NCBI GenBank assembly: GCA_046728935.1
Contig: JBKPFS010000054.1
Location: 1-9,587, forward strand
From: DATAFO01 sp046728935
GTDB lineage: Bacteria; Actinomycetota; Thermoleophilia; Solirubrobacterales; 70-9
DNA length: 9,587 nt
Direction of reading: 5' to 3'
The position numbers were made by a program, and so were the translations under genes. This document shows positions 1-6,592 of this stretch, one piece after another. The notes under the pieces are model-generated. The model saw only the letters and a list, made by a program, of their open reading frames with translations, was not told where the DNA came from and did no database searches. Position 1 is the stretch's first letter. The number at the start of each line of letters is the position of its first letter.

Positions 1-57
1 GGGCTGAGTTCCGGCGCTTCAGGTCGAGATCTGAGTGATGGTTGTGCCCCGGGATCG

Positions 58-357
58 CTAGCTCGGCTCGCAGTAGGCCGAGACGGTCAGCACGCCGTCG
101 ACCCCGGGCACGGTCGTCGTTCCGGCGGCCTCCGCGAACCACGTTCGCTTGCCCTGCTTGCGGCAGTTGGCCTGGGCGAGGAGCTTGCGGCCAACCCTGA
201 TCCGGTACGTGTCCGTTGACCCGCAACCGGCTCCGCTAAAGAACGTGACATGAGTCTTCTGCCAACGGCCCGTGAAGCCGTTCGCGCAGGTCGGAATGAG
301 GACACGCCAGCTGTGATCAGGATTGCTATTGCGAGGCCGACATCGCGCCTTCAGCAC
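58..357 (-). CDS. Hypothetical small cysteine-containing protein, possibly N-terminally truncated
   Basis: I do not recognise the family. The 99-residue product starts at a GTG, and its last ~80 residues look like a compact beta-rich domain with alternating hydrophobic and polar stretches (SWRVLIP, HVTFF, YRIRVG, VLTVSAYC). Five cysteines are spread along it, including one four residues from the end, which would suit an extracellular disulphide-bonded domain. However, no signal peptide precedes them: the first 15 residues are basic and polar. The frame stays open upstream of the GTG without another good start, so this may be the tail of a decayed longer secreted protein. Codons in the N-terminal third more often end in A or T (AAT, CCT, GAT, ATT) than those of the neighbours, a weak hint of foreign or degenerating sequence. 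There is no Shine-Dalgarno, but a TATTCT -10-like hexamer lies 14 bases upstream. It follows the 405-677 gene after 47 bp. Confidence 0.45.
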   Translation of the reverse strand: MLKARCRPRNSNPDHSWRVLIPTCANGFTGRWQKTHVTFFSGAGCGSTDTYRIRVGRKLLAQANCRKQGKRTWFAEAAGTTTVPGVDGVLTVSAYCEPS

Positions 358-371
358 CCCTCGCCGCGGCC

Positions 372-377
372 AGAATA
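372..377 (-). promoter_or_regulatory. Candidate -10 element TATTCT ahead of the 58-357 ORF
   Basis: Read on the minus strand, TATTCT matches the actinobacterial TANNNT -10 pattern. It lies 14 bases before the GTG at 357, so transcription would begin only a few bases upstream of the start codon. No -35 element is evident. A single hexamer like this is weak evidence. Confidence 0.25.
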
Positions 378-404
378 GGCGAACGGCGTCGAGTAGAGCG
401 CCGC

Positions 405-677
405 TTAGGTCTCGTGCTCGAAGGCGAGCTCCGCGGGCTCGGGCCGACCCTGAAGTCCGCCCTCCTGGAAGATCGCCGGCATGTCGGGGTCGGACAGCAA
501 GCGCTGATAGCCCTCGTCGTCCCAGTCGAAGACGACCCAGACCCGGGAGTCGTCATTCGGGTCGCGGAAGACGTGTGAGCCGCTGCTCCCGTGCTCCTTT
601 CGCTTCTCGGCGCCCTTGGTGATGAACGCCTCCCTGAAGCGGTCGAAGTCCTCGATTTTCGCGGTGGCCAAGACCAT
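405..677 (-). CDS. Small dimeric alpha/beta-barrel (antibiotic-biosynthesis-monooxygenase-like) protein
   Basis: This 90-residue soluble protein has the size and pattern of the dimeric ferredoxin-like alpha/beta-barrel superfamily (ABM, EthD and related stress-responsive folds). An N-terminal strand (VLATAKI) is followed by a helix (FDRFREAFI), a central strand pair (SGSHVFRDP, RVWVVFDWDD), a second helix (EGYQRLLSD, then PDMPAIFQEGG) and a C-terminal strand (PAELAFEHE). It contains no cysteine, signal peptide or membrane segment. Members of this superfamily act as monooxygenases, cyclases or heme/ligand-binding proteins, and nothing here selects one role. The ATG at 677 is fixed by a strong Shine-Dalgarno, AAGGAGG, five bases upstream. 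It lies 77 bp downstream of the large regulator on the same strand, behind a perfect 14-bp tandem repeat, so separate regulation is possible. The fold assignment is by pattern and recall; specific function is unknown. Confidence 0.75.
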   Translation of the reverse strand: MVLATAKIEDFDRFREAFITKGAEKRKEHGSSGSHVFRDPNDDSRVWVVFDWDDEGYQRLLSDPDMPAIFQEGGLQGRPEPAELAFEHET

Positions 678-693
678 CCTCTCCTCCTTGGTC

Positions 694-721
694 GGGGATT
701 GTCATTTGGGGATTGTCATTT
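694..721. repeat. Perfect 14-bp tandem duplication upstream of the 405-677 gene
   Basis: GGGGATTGTCATTT occurs twice head to tail (694-707 and 708-721) without mismatch. It sits in the 77-bp gap between the end of the large regulator and the start of the small barrel protein, ending 16 bases before that gene's ATG. It could be a doubled operator or a recent slippage duplication. Confidence 0.9.
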
Positions 722-754
722 GAGTAGTGACGCCATTCCGATCGTCCCTCGCCG

Positions 755-3700
755 CTACGCCTGAAGCGCGAGCTCCTCCGCGAGCGGCTCGGCGCGCGCA
801 GGGGCGCCGATCTCGATGAACAGCCGGTGCGCCTCGCGGAGCTCGCGCTGGCGGCGCTCCTCGTCGCCGGCAAGCCCCGCGAGCTCGCCGAGCTCGACTC
901 GCAAGAGCGGCTCCATCGACGTGAATCCCGTCGCCTCGACGAGCTCGAGGCAGCGTTCGAGCCCCGGCTCGACCTCGGCGCGCGCGGCGGCACCCAGCGA
1001 CGCCCTCAACACCCGGGCGAGCGCGGCGGTGCCGAGGATCTCGCCGCCGGGCTGGCCGCTTCTCCGCGCCAGCTCGATGCCCTCCTCGATCAGCTCCCTC
1101 GCGCGCTCCAGGTCGCCCAGCCCGGCGTGGGCCTCCCCGAGGGCGGAGACTCGGAACGTCTCCGCCTCGACCGCGGTGCGGCGCTCGCGGGAGAGCGCGC
1201 GAGAGCGCTCCAGCGACTCGACCGCATGCTCGAACTCGCGGCGCTCCCGTTGCGCGGAGCCGAGCCAGTACCACGACCACGTCCGCGAGAACGAGTCGCC
1301 GATCCGCTCTGCGATCTCGAGCGCCTGTTGGGCGTGCGCGAGCATCCCGTCGCCGTCGCCCGCGAAGTAGCCGGCCCAGACGCGCCACATGTGCGACCAG
1401 CCGAGGGTCTCGATGTCGTCGTGCTCGCGAGCGAGCTTCGCGCCCCGCGCGATCAACTCCCGCGCCTCCGCAATCCTGCCCATCCCGGAGAGCATGCCTC
1501 CCTTGAACGCGTAGCAGTAGGCGAGCGGGCAGCCGACCGCGATCCCGGCCCCGACGCTCGGATCGCCGTCGGCGAGCTCGATCGCCCGCTCGAGGACCGC
1601 GACCGCCTCCTCGTTCTCGCCGACGACGAACAAGGCGTAGGCCGACAGCGCGACGGTGACGTACAGGGCCGGGTCATCCGCCTCCTCGGCGAGCGCGAAC
1701 GCCTGCCGGGCCAGCGCGGCGAACTCGCGCGGCTCGCCGTCGGTGGTGCCGCGGATGCCCCCGTACACGGAGAGCAGGATCGCCCGCGAGTGGACGTCGC
1801 CTGCTCGCGAGGCCATGCGCTCCGCCTCCCGGAAGAGCCGCTCGGCCTCCTCGTGCGCGATCCCGAGCCGCCACGCGTATTGGAGCGTGAACAGCCTCGA
1901 GGTCAGCCCCAGCGCCGACGTCTCCGCGGACTCCTCGAGCCCGTCGACCAGCTCGCGCACCCGCTGCCAGTGCTCGATCGATTGCACGGGCTCGTGCGTT
2001 CCCGTCCAGGCGGCGGCGCGGGCGTGCCAGCGGGCCGACTCGAGAGGCTCGCCGGCCGCCTCCCAGTGATCGGCGAGCAGCGCCGCGTGCTCGTCGTGGC
2101 GGTCCGGGTACTGCTCGGCGATCGCCGTCGCGACCTTGGCGTGCGTCCGCGCGCGCCGCTCGCCGAGCTGCGATCCGTACGCGACCTCCTGGGTGAGCGG
2201 GTGCTTGAACGCGTACACCGCCTCCGGGTAGAGCTCCTGCTCGTAGAGGAACTCACCTGCGACCAGCTCGCGAAGCGCGTCCTCGAGCGCGTCCGAATCG
2301 AGCTCGGCCACCCGCGCCAGCACGGGCTCGGAGAACTCCTTGCCGATCACGGCGCCCGATTGGAGCACCGCCTTCTCGCGCTCGGCCAGGCGGTCGATGC
2401 GCGCTGCGAGCACCGCCTGCACGCTCGCGGGGACGGCGCCGCGCTCCACCGGGCGCACGAGCTCGTAGGCGCCGGGGAGCCCTTCCAGGTTCCCGCGCTC
2501 GACCAGCGACTGCACGACCTCCTCCATGAAGAAGGGGTTGCCGCCCGTGCGCTCGCGGATCATCTCGGGGAGCTCGGTAAGCGACGGATGTGAGCCGAGC
2601 AGCCCGGCGAGCATCTCCTCGGTCTCCGCGGGCCCCAGCGGCGCGAGGGCGATCTGGCGGTAGTACGACTTCGACATCCAGGGCGCCTGGTACTCGGGGC
2701 GGAAGTTGACGATCGCGACGCTCCGGGTGCTGCTGACCGCGTCGACGTGGTTGGCGAGGAAGGCCTCCGACGCCGGGTCGATCCAGTGCAGGTCCTCGAG
2801 CAGGGTGATTCCGGGCTCGCGGGCGCTCTGCGCGCGGATCAGGCGCCTTGTCAGGTCGAGGAGCTGGCGCTGGCGGGCCTCCGGATCCATCCGCGGAGCC
2901 GGGCGCTGGGGGTCGGGGACGCCGAGGAAGTCGAAGATCAGCGGCAGGCCGTCGGCGAAGCTCTCGTCGAGCAGCAGCAGCTTGCCGGCGATCCGCTCGC
3001 GCGCGGTCTGGTCGTCGTCCGTATCTGTGATGTCGAAGTAGCCGCGCATCAGCTGAAGCACCGGGAGCAACGGAACGGACTTCGTATGCGCCTGGCCGGT
3101 CGCGTGGTAGACGGGCAGGCCGCGCGCCCGGCAGCGCTCGGCGAACTCGTGGCAGAGGCGGCTCTTGCCCACCCCCGCCTCGCCGACGATCCCGATCACC
3201 GAGCCCTCGCCGGCCAGCCCCTGCTCAAGCGCTTGCTCGAGCACCTGCAGCTCGTCGGCGCGACCCACGAAACGCGACAGCCCGCGCGCGCGGGAGACGT
3301 CGAGCCGCCCGCGCGCCGACCCCGTTCCGGTGAGCTCATGGATGCGGAGCGGCTGGCTCACCCCCTTGACCTGGAACTCGCCCAGATCCTCCAGCGTCAG
3401 GTAGCCCTCCACCAGCCCGGCCGTGTCGTCGGTCAGATACGCCTTGCCCGGCTCGGCGAGCGACTCCATGCGCTGCGCGAGCCCGACCGTGTGGCCGACG
3501 GCGGTGTACTCCATCCCGAGGTCCTCGCCGATCGCCCCGACGACCACCTCGCCCGAGTTGAGTCCCATCCGCACGGAGATGTTGAGCCCTTCCGCGCGCC
3601 TGAGCTCGCCCGCGTAGTCGGCGAGCTCGCGCTGGAGGTGAAGCGCGGCGTAGCAGGCCCGCCGCGCGTGATCCTCGTGCGCGATCGGGGCGCCGAAGAG

Positions 3701-4174
3701 CGCCATCGCGCCGTCGCCGGTGAATTTGTCGACGGTGCCCTCGAAGCGGTGGATGCCCTCGCAGAGAATCGCGAAGAAGCGCTCCATCACCCGCTGCCAG
3801 ACCTCGGTGTCGGTCTGCTCGGAAAGCTCCATCGAGCCGACGACGTCGGCGAACAGCACCGTCACCTGCTTTCGCTCGCCCTCGAGGCTCGAGCGCCCCG
3901 CGCGGATCTTCGCCGCCAGATGCTCGGGCGTGGGGGGGACCTGCGCCGGCGCGGCCGCCCTCGCCGTCGCCGCGGGGGCGGTGGGCTCGTCGGTGGCCGC
4001 GACAAGCGGGTTCCCGCAGTTGTTGCAGAAGCGCTGGTCGGCGGGGTTGCTCGCCCCGCACGCCTCGCAGACGACCTCGCCCACGAGCTGCGCTCCGCAC
4101 CCACCGCAGAACCGCGACCCCGGCGGGTTCGCGTGACCACATGCCCCGCAGACCTCGGGCGCTTCCCCTCTCAC
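755..4174 (-). CDS. Double zinc-ribbon, class III cyclase homology domain, AAA-type ATPase and TPR regulator
   Basis: This is a 1139-residue cytoplasmic signalling protein. Two zinc ribbons open it: C9/C12/C23/C26 and C36/C39/C50/C53. A class III adenylate/guanylate cyclase domain follows (about 100-285), with metal-binding aspartates D110 (LFADVVGS) and D154 (FTGDGA), K150 at the purine-selecting position, and R235. The residue normally Asn in the VNxAxR motif is Gly231 (TVGLAQR), so catalysis may be weak or absent. A STAND/AAA-type ATPase module comes next (about 300-560), with Walker A GEAGVGKS at 331-338 and Walker B ending in E460-D461 (LLEDLHWID). The rest, to about residue 1135, is alpha-helical with TPR-like repeats. 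The architecture matches the large cyclase-AAA-TPR regulators common in Actinobacteria. The ligand and output are unknown. The start is GTG with no Shine-Dalgarno but a TAGGCT -10 exactly six bases upstream, suggesting a leaderless mRNA. The reading frame is intact throughout. Confidence 0.93.
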   Translation of the reverse strand: MRGEAPEVCGACGHANPPGSRFCGGCGAQLVGEVVCEACGASNPADQRFCNNCGNPLVAATDEPTAPAATARAAAPAQVPPTPEHLAAKIRAGRSSLEGERKQVTVLFADVVGSMELSEQTDTEVWQRVMERFFAILCEGIHRFEGTVDKFTGDGAMALFGAPIAHEDHARRACYAALHLQRELADYAGELRRAEGLNISVRMGLNSGEVVVGAIGEDLGMEYTAVGHTVGLAQRMESLAEPGKAYLTDDTAGLVEGYLTLEDLGEFQVKGVSQPLRIHELTGTGSARGRLDVSRARGLSRFVGRADELQVLEQALEQGLAGEGSVIGIVGEAGVGKSRLCHEFAERCRARGLPVYHATGQAHTKSVPLLPVLQLMRGYFDITDTDDDQTARERIAGKLLLLDESFADGLPLIFDFLGVPDPQRPAPRMDPEARQRQLLDLTRRLIRAQSAREPGITLLEDLHWIDPASEAFLANHVDAVSSTRSVAIVNFRPEYQAPWMSKSYYRQIALAPLGPAETEEMLAGLLGSHPSLTELPEMIRERTGGNPFFMEEVVQSLVERGNLEGLPGAYELVRPVERGAVPASVQAVLAARIDRLAEREKAVLQSGAVIGKEFSEPVLARVAELDSDALEDALRELVAGEFLYEQELYPEAVYAFKHPLTQEVAYGSQLGERRARTHAKVATAIAEQYPDRHDEHAALLADHWEAAGEPLESARWHARAAAWTGTHEPVQSIEHWQRVRELVDGLEESAETSALGLTSRLFTLQYAWRLGIAHEEAERLFREAERMASRAGDVHSRAILLSVYGGIRGTTDGEPREFAALARQAFALAEEADDPALYVTVALSAYALFVVGENEEAVAVLERAIELADGDPSVGAGIAVGCPLAYCYAFKGGMLSGMGRIAEARELIARGAKLAREHDDIETLGWSHMWRVWAGYFAGDGDGMLAHAQQALEIAERIGDSFSRTWSWYWLGSAQRERREFEHAVESLERSRALSRERRTAVEAETFRVSALGEAHAGLGDLERARELIEEGIELARRSGQPGGEILGTAALARVLRASLGAAARAEVEPGLERCLELVEATGFTSMEPLLRVELGELAGLAGDEERRQRELREAHRLFIEIGAPARAEPLAEELALQA

Positions 4175-4186
4175 GAACCGAGCCTA
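4175..4186 (-). promoter_or_regulatory. Leaderless promoter of the 755-4174 regulator
   Basis: On the minus strand TAGGCT (4186-4181) is followed by six bases (CGGTTC) and then the GTG start. A -10 element in this position puts the transcription start on the first base of the codon. No Shine-Dalgarno is present. A -35-like TTCCAA lies 17 bases further upstream but matches the consensus poorly. Confidence 0.6.
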
Positions 4187-4203
4187 ACTCGCCCGTGCGT
4201 GGA

Positions 4204-4222
4204 TTGGAAGGGTTTTGGAAGG
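4204..4222. repeat. Direct repeat TTGGAAGG with 11-bp period at the regulator promoter
   Basis: TTGGAAGG occurs at 4204-4211 and again at 4215-4222, one DNA helical turn apart. It lies between the MpsC-like gene and the large regulator, over and just upstream of the regulator's -35 position. The spacing suits two molecules of a DNA-binding protein on the same face of the helix. Function is inferred only. Confidence 0.5.
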
Positions 4223-4231
4223 ATTTTCGAG

Positions 4232-4600
4232 TTAGAACTTACGCCGCTGACGCTCGAGGATGAACACCTGCGTCGAGACCTCGGTCGTCTTGTCGCGGTT
4301 GGGGATGAACCCCACGACCTTGCGTCCGGTCGCCCGCCTCACGGCCGCCATCGCGTTGTAGCCGAAGGTGGCGGGGGTGAGCAACGCCTCGGCGGGCGCG
4401 GTCTCGTCGCCCTCGGCGGGCGGCTCGACCGCGCCCTCCTGGATCACGCACCTGACCCGGTCGCCCTCGATCACGACGTTGGTCGATTTCGGGCGCTGGC
4501 CGGCGAACCGCGCCCACACCGACCCCATCGCCCTGGCGATCTCGTCGGAGGTGGTATCGACCTCGACGGCCTCGCTCGGCGGCTGCTCCTGCTCGCGCAT
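4232..4600 (-). CDS. MpsC/DUF2294 family protein
   Basis: The 122-residue product matches the DUF2294 family (Pfam PF10057, now named MpsC for a proposed link to a sodium-coupled membrane-potential system). The features I recognise are an N-terminal amphipathic helix (DEIARAMGSVWARFAGQ), the basic RPKSTNVVIEGD segment leading into a strand, and the closing part with ATGRKVVGFIPNRD and STQVFILE. An acidic proline-rich insert (about residues 57-70) separates the halves. There is no signal peptide or membrane segment, so it is probably cytoplasmic. The ATG at 4600 is preceded by AAGGAG five bases upstream. The frame also continues to an ATG at 4705, but that start would lie upstream of the likely promoter palindrome. 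The gene is followed after 57 bp by the large regulator, which has its own promoter, and diverges from the acetolactate synthase. The biochemical role of this family is not firmly established. Confidence 0.82.
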   Translation of the reverse strand: MREQEQPPSEAVEVDTTSDEIARAMGSVWARFAGQRPKSTNVVIEGDRVRCVIQEGAVEPPAEGDETAPAEALLTPATFGYNAMAAVRRATGRKVVGFIPNRDKTTEVSTQVFILERQRRKF

Positions 4601-4677
4601 GCATGCTCCTTCTCCCTCGTCCTCGCATTTAGCCGGGGATTGGGGAGGGCGGAGGAGAGGCAAGGCCCAGCCGGCGT

Positions 4678-4691
4678 CTACACGAGTGTAG
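4678..4691. promoter_or_regulatory. Palindrome CTACAC-GA-GTGTAG overlapping a candidate -10 of the MpsC-like gene
   Basis: Six-base perfect arms are separated by two bases. On the minus strand the palindrome includes TACACT (4690-4685), a TANNNT-type -10, which would give a leader of about 78 bases ahead of the ATG at 4600. A dimeric repressor bound here would cover the -10. It is also about 40 bp upstream of the divergent acetolactate synthase -10. Direct sequence evidence exists only for the symmetry. Confidence 0.5.
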
Positions 4692-4731
4692 CGGCGGGCG
4701 GGCATCCCGCGGGCCGGCGGGCACCGCCGCG

Positions 4732-4743
4732 TAGCCTGTGGCG
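4732..4743 (+). promoter_or_regulatory. Leaderless promoter of the acetolactate synthase gene
   Basis: TAGCCT at 4732-4737 is followed by six bases and the ATG at 4744. This is the same geometry as at the regulator, SDR and CFA synthase genes. It favours ATG 4744 over the in-frame GTG at 4738, which would lie upstream of the predicted transcript. No Shine-Dalgarno or -35 element is visible. Confidence 0.6.
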
Positions 4744-6399
4744 ATGGCGCCCACCGCCGCCCGTCTGCTCGTCGACTGCCTCGCGGCCGAGGGGGTCGAG
4801 TACGTCTTCGGGATCCCCGGCGAGGAGACGCTCGACCTCAATGAGGCGCTGGACGAGAGCGACGTGCGCTTCGTCCCGGTGCGCCACGAGCAGGGCGGCG
4901 CCTACATCGCCGACGTCCATGGCCGGCTGACCGGCCGCGCCGGCGTCTGCCTGGGGACGCTCGGGCCCGGGGCGACGAACCTGACCACCGCGGTCGCCGA
5001 CGCCTTCCTGGACCGCGCGCCGCTGGTCGCGCTCACCGGACAGGCGGACCTCGAGCGCCAGCACAAGGAGTCACACCAGTACATCGACGTGGTCAGCCTG
5101 ATGCGGCCGATCACCAAGTGGAACGCGCGGCTGTCCGACCCGGCGATCACGGCCGAGGTCGTGCGCAAGGCGTTCAAGGTCGCCGAGTCGGAGAAGCCCG
5201 GCTCGACCCATCTCGAGCTGCCCGAGGACATCATGGCCGCGGAGGTGCCCGACGACGCGCCGACCGAGCCGCTCGAGCGCGAGCCGGTGCCGACCGTCGA
5301 GCCGCCGGCGAGCCTGATCCTCGAGGCGGCGACGATGATCGCGGAGGCCGAGCGGCCGATCGTGCTGGCGGGCAACGGAGTGGTGCGCGCCGGCGCCTCC
5401 GAGGCGCTGCGCGGGTTCTCGGAGGCGACCGGGATCCCGGTCGCCGAGACGTTCATGGCCAAGGGGCTGATGGACGCCGACTCGGATCGGGCCCTCGGCG
5501 CGGTGGGCCTGCAGGCGGGCGACTTCGACATGGCCGGCTTCGACGAGGCCGACCTCGTGATCGCCGTGGGCTACGACCTGGTCGAGCACTCGCCGAAGCT
5601 GTGGAACCCCAACCGCGACCGCCGCATCATCTGCATCGACTCCGTCCCCGCCGAGACCGACGAGAACTTCATCCCGGCGGTGGAGTTGATCGGGCATCCG
5701 TACGGCACTCTGGCGCTGCTGACCGAGGAGTGCCGCGACAGCTCCGTCAAGCCGGGCGGCTCCCAGCGGCTTCGCGAGGCGGTGATCGGACGGCTCGAGG
5801 TGGCGGGCAGCGACGACTCGTTTCCGATGGTGCCGCCGCGCGCGCTGCTGGAGGTGCGCCGGCTCCTGGGCCGCAAGGACATCCTCGTCTCGGACGTCGG
5901 CCTGCACAAGCTGTGGATCGGGCGCCTGTGGCCGGCGCACGAGCCGAACACGGTGCTGATCGCCAACGGGCTCGCGGGGATGGGCTTCGCGGTGCCGGCG
6001 GCGATCGCCGCCAAGCTCGTTCACCCCGATCGCAAGGTGGTGGCGATCTCCGGCGACGGCGGTTTCCTGATGAACGCGCAGGAGCTCGAGACCGCGCGGC
6101 GGCTCGGCACCGCGTTCGTCAACGTGGTCTGGGAGGACCGCAACTTCGGCTCGATCGTCTGGAAGCAGGAGCAGCGCTTCGGGCGCCACTTCGGCACCGG
6201 GTTCGACAACCCCGACTTCGTCGCCCTGGCGGAGTCGTTCGGGCTGTCCGCCTGGCGCTGCGCCTCGGTTGACGACTACCGCCGTCGCCTCGGCGAGGCG
6301 CTGGCGCTCGACGAGCCCTCGCTGATCGTGGTCCCGATCGACTACTCGCCCGACCTTGCAATCGCGGCCGAGCTGGGCGCCGAGACGGTTCGGATCTGA
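4744..6399 (+). CDS. Acetolactate synthase, AlsS-like thiamine-diphosphate enzyme
   Basis: The 551-residue product has the full three-domain plan of the acetolactate synthase/pyruvate oxidase superfamily: N-terminal pyrimidine-binding domain (about 1-170), central domain (about 190-325) and C-terminal diphosphate-binding domain (about 375-530). The catalytic glutamate is E49 in RHEQGGAY. The thiamine-diphosphate/Mg motif is GDGG at 437-440 with D465 as the second metal ligand. The segments EHSPKLWN and VPIDYS resemble catabolic AlsS proteins more than anabolic IlvB. The expected reaction is two pyruvates to 2-acetolactate plus CO2, in the cytoplasm. No ilvN small subunit, ilvC reductoisomerase or acetolactate decarboxylase lies in the window, which also favours a stand-alone enzyme. 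Related thiamine enzymes with other 2-oxo acid substrates cannot be excluded. ATG 4744 is chosen because a TAGCCT -10 lies six bases before it; an in-frame GTG at 4738 would add two residues. Confidence 0.9.
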   Translation: MAPTAARLLVDCLAAEGVEYVFGIPGEETLDLNEALDESDVRFVPVRHEQGGAYIADVHGRLTGRAGVCLGTLGPGATNLTTAVADAFLDRAPLVALTGQADLERQHKESHQYIDVVSLMRPITKWNARLSDPAITAEVVRKAFKVAESEKPGSTHLELPEDIMAAEVPDDAPTEPLEREPVPTVEPPASLILEAATMIAEAERPIVLAGNGVVRAGASEALRGFSEATGIPVAETFMAKGLMDADSDRALGAVGLQAGDFDMAGFDEADLVIAVGYDLVEHSPKLWNPNRDRRIICIDSVPAETDENFIPAVELIGHPYGTLALLTEECRDSSVKPGGSQRLREAVIGRLEVAGSDDSFPMVPPRALLEVRRLLGRKDILVSDVGLHKLWIGRLWPAHEPNTVLIANGLAGMGFAVPAAIAAKLVHPDRKVVAISGDGGFLMNAQELETARRLGTAFVNVVWEDRNFGSIVWKQEQRFGRHFGTGFDNPDFVALAESFGLSAWRCASVDDYRRRLGEALALDEPSLIVVPIDYSPDLAIAAELGAETVRI

Positions 6400-6423
6400 G
6401 CTCGCGTGCTGCGTGCACCGGGT

Positions 6424-6460
6424 CGGCCCGCCGGCGCAGCCGTCGCTGACCGCCGGGCCG
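6424..6460 (+). terminator. Possible GC-rich terminator hairpin after acetolactate synthase
   Basis: CGGCCCG (6424-6430) can pair with CGGGCCG (6454-6460) across a 23-base loop, starting 25 bases after the stop codon. No T-run follows, only a short CTTGAT, so it is not a classical intrinsic terminator. It could still help end the transcript or stabilise its 3' end. Confidence 0.3.
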
Positions 6461-6466
6461 GCTTGA

Positions 6467-6493
6467 TACCCTAGGTGCCGTCGGTTGGCCAAC
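6467..6493 (+). promoter_or_regulatory. Candidate promoter with downstream palindrome for the 6593-6949 gene
   Basis: TACCCT at 6467-6472 fits the TANNNT -10 pattern and predicts a start near 6479, giving a leader of about 114 bases before the ATG. Just inside the transcript is a perfect 10-bp palindrome, GTTGGCCAAC (6484-6493), a plausible operator. No clear -35 is present. I find no known riboswitch fold in the leader by eye. Confidence 0.4.
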
Positions 6494-6592
6494 GTGGTCG
6501 CCGGGAGTCCGTCTCGTTGTGCGCGTGTGAAGCGCTACCGGGGTCCGGATCCTCCCCCGCGTTTTCCCCGCTCACAAGGAGTTTTCACTTTA

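Noticed and set aside
1..57. A feature at the left edge of the window
   Set aside because: I see no start, stop, repeat or RNA structure that can be supported in these 57 bases.
4601..4705. Upstream ATG at 4705 as the start of the MpsC-like gene
   Set aside because: It lies upstream of the likely -10 palindrome, the extra 35 residues have no family similarity, and ATG 4600 has a good AAGGAG at proper spacing.
827..4930. Very long plus-strand open frames opposite the regulator and MpsC-like genes (827-2593 and 2747-4930)
   Set aside because: They are antisense to well-supported domains. Their translations are Arg/Leu/Ala/Glu-rich low-complexity sequence without recognisable motifs, the usual by-product of strong GC bias at codon third positions.
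5071..6492. A 473-codon minus-strand frame opposite acetolactate synthase
   Set aside because: It is antisense to a gene with conserved catalytic motifs, and its translation is compositionally biased with no domain.
6485..6592. N-terminal extension of the zinc-ribbon protein back to 6485
   Set aside because: No ribosome-binding signal or leaderless -10 fits that start, and the region overlaps the palindrome and predicted leader. ATG 6593 has a Shine-Dalgarno.
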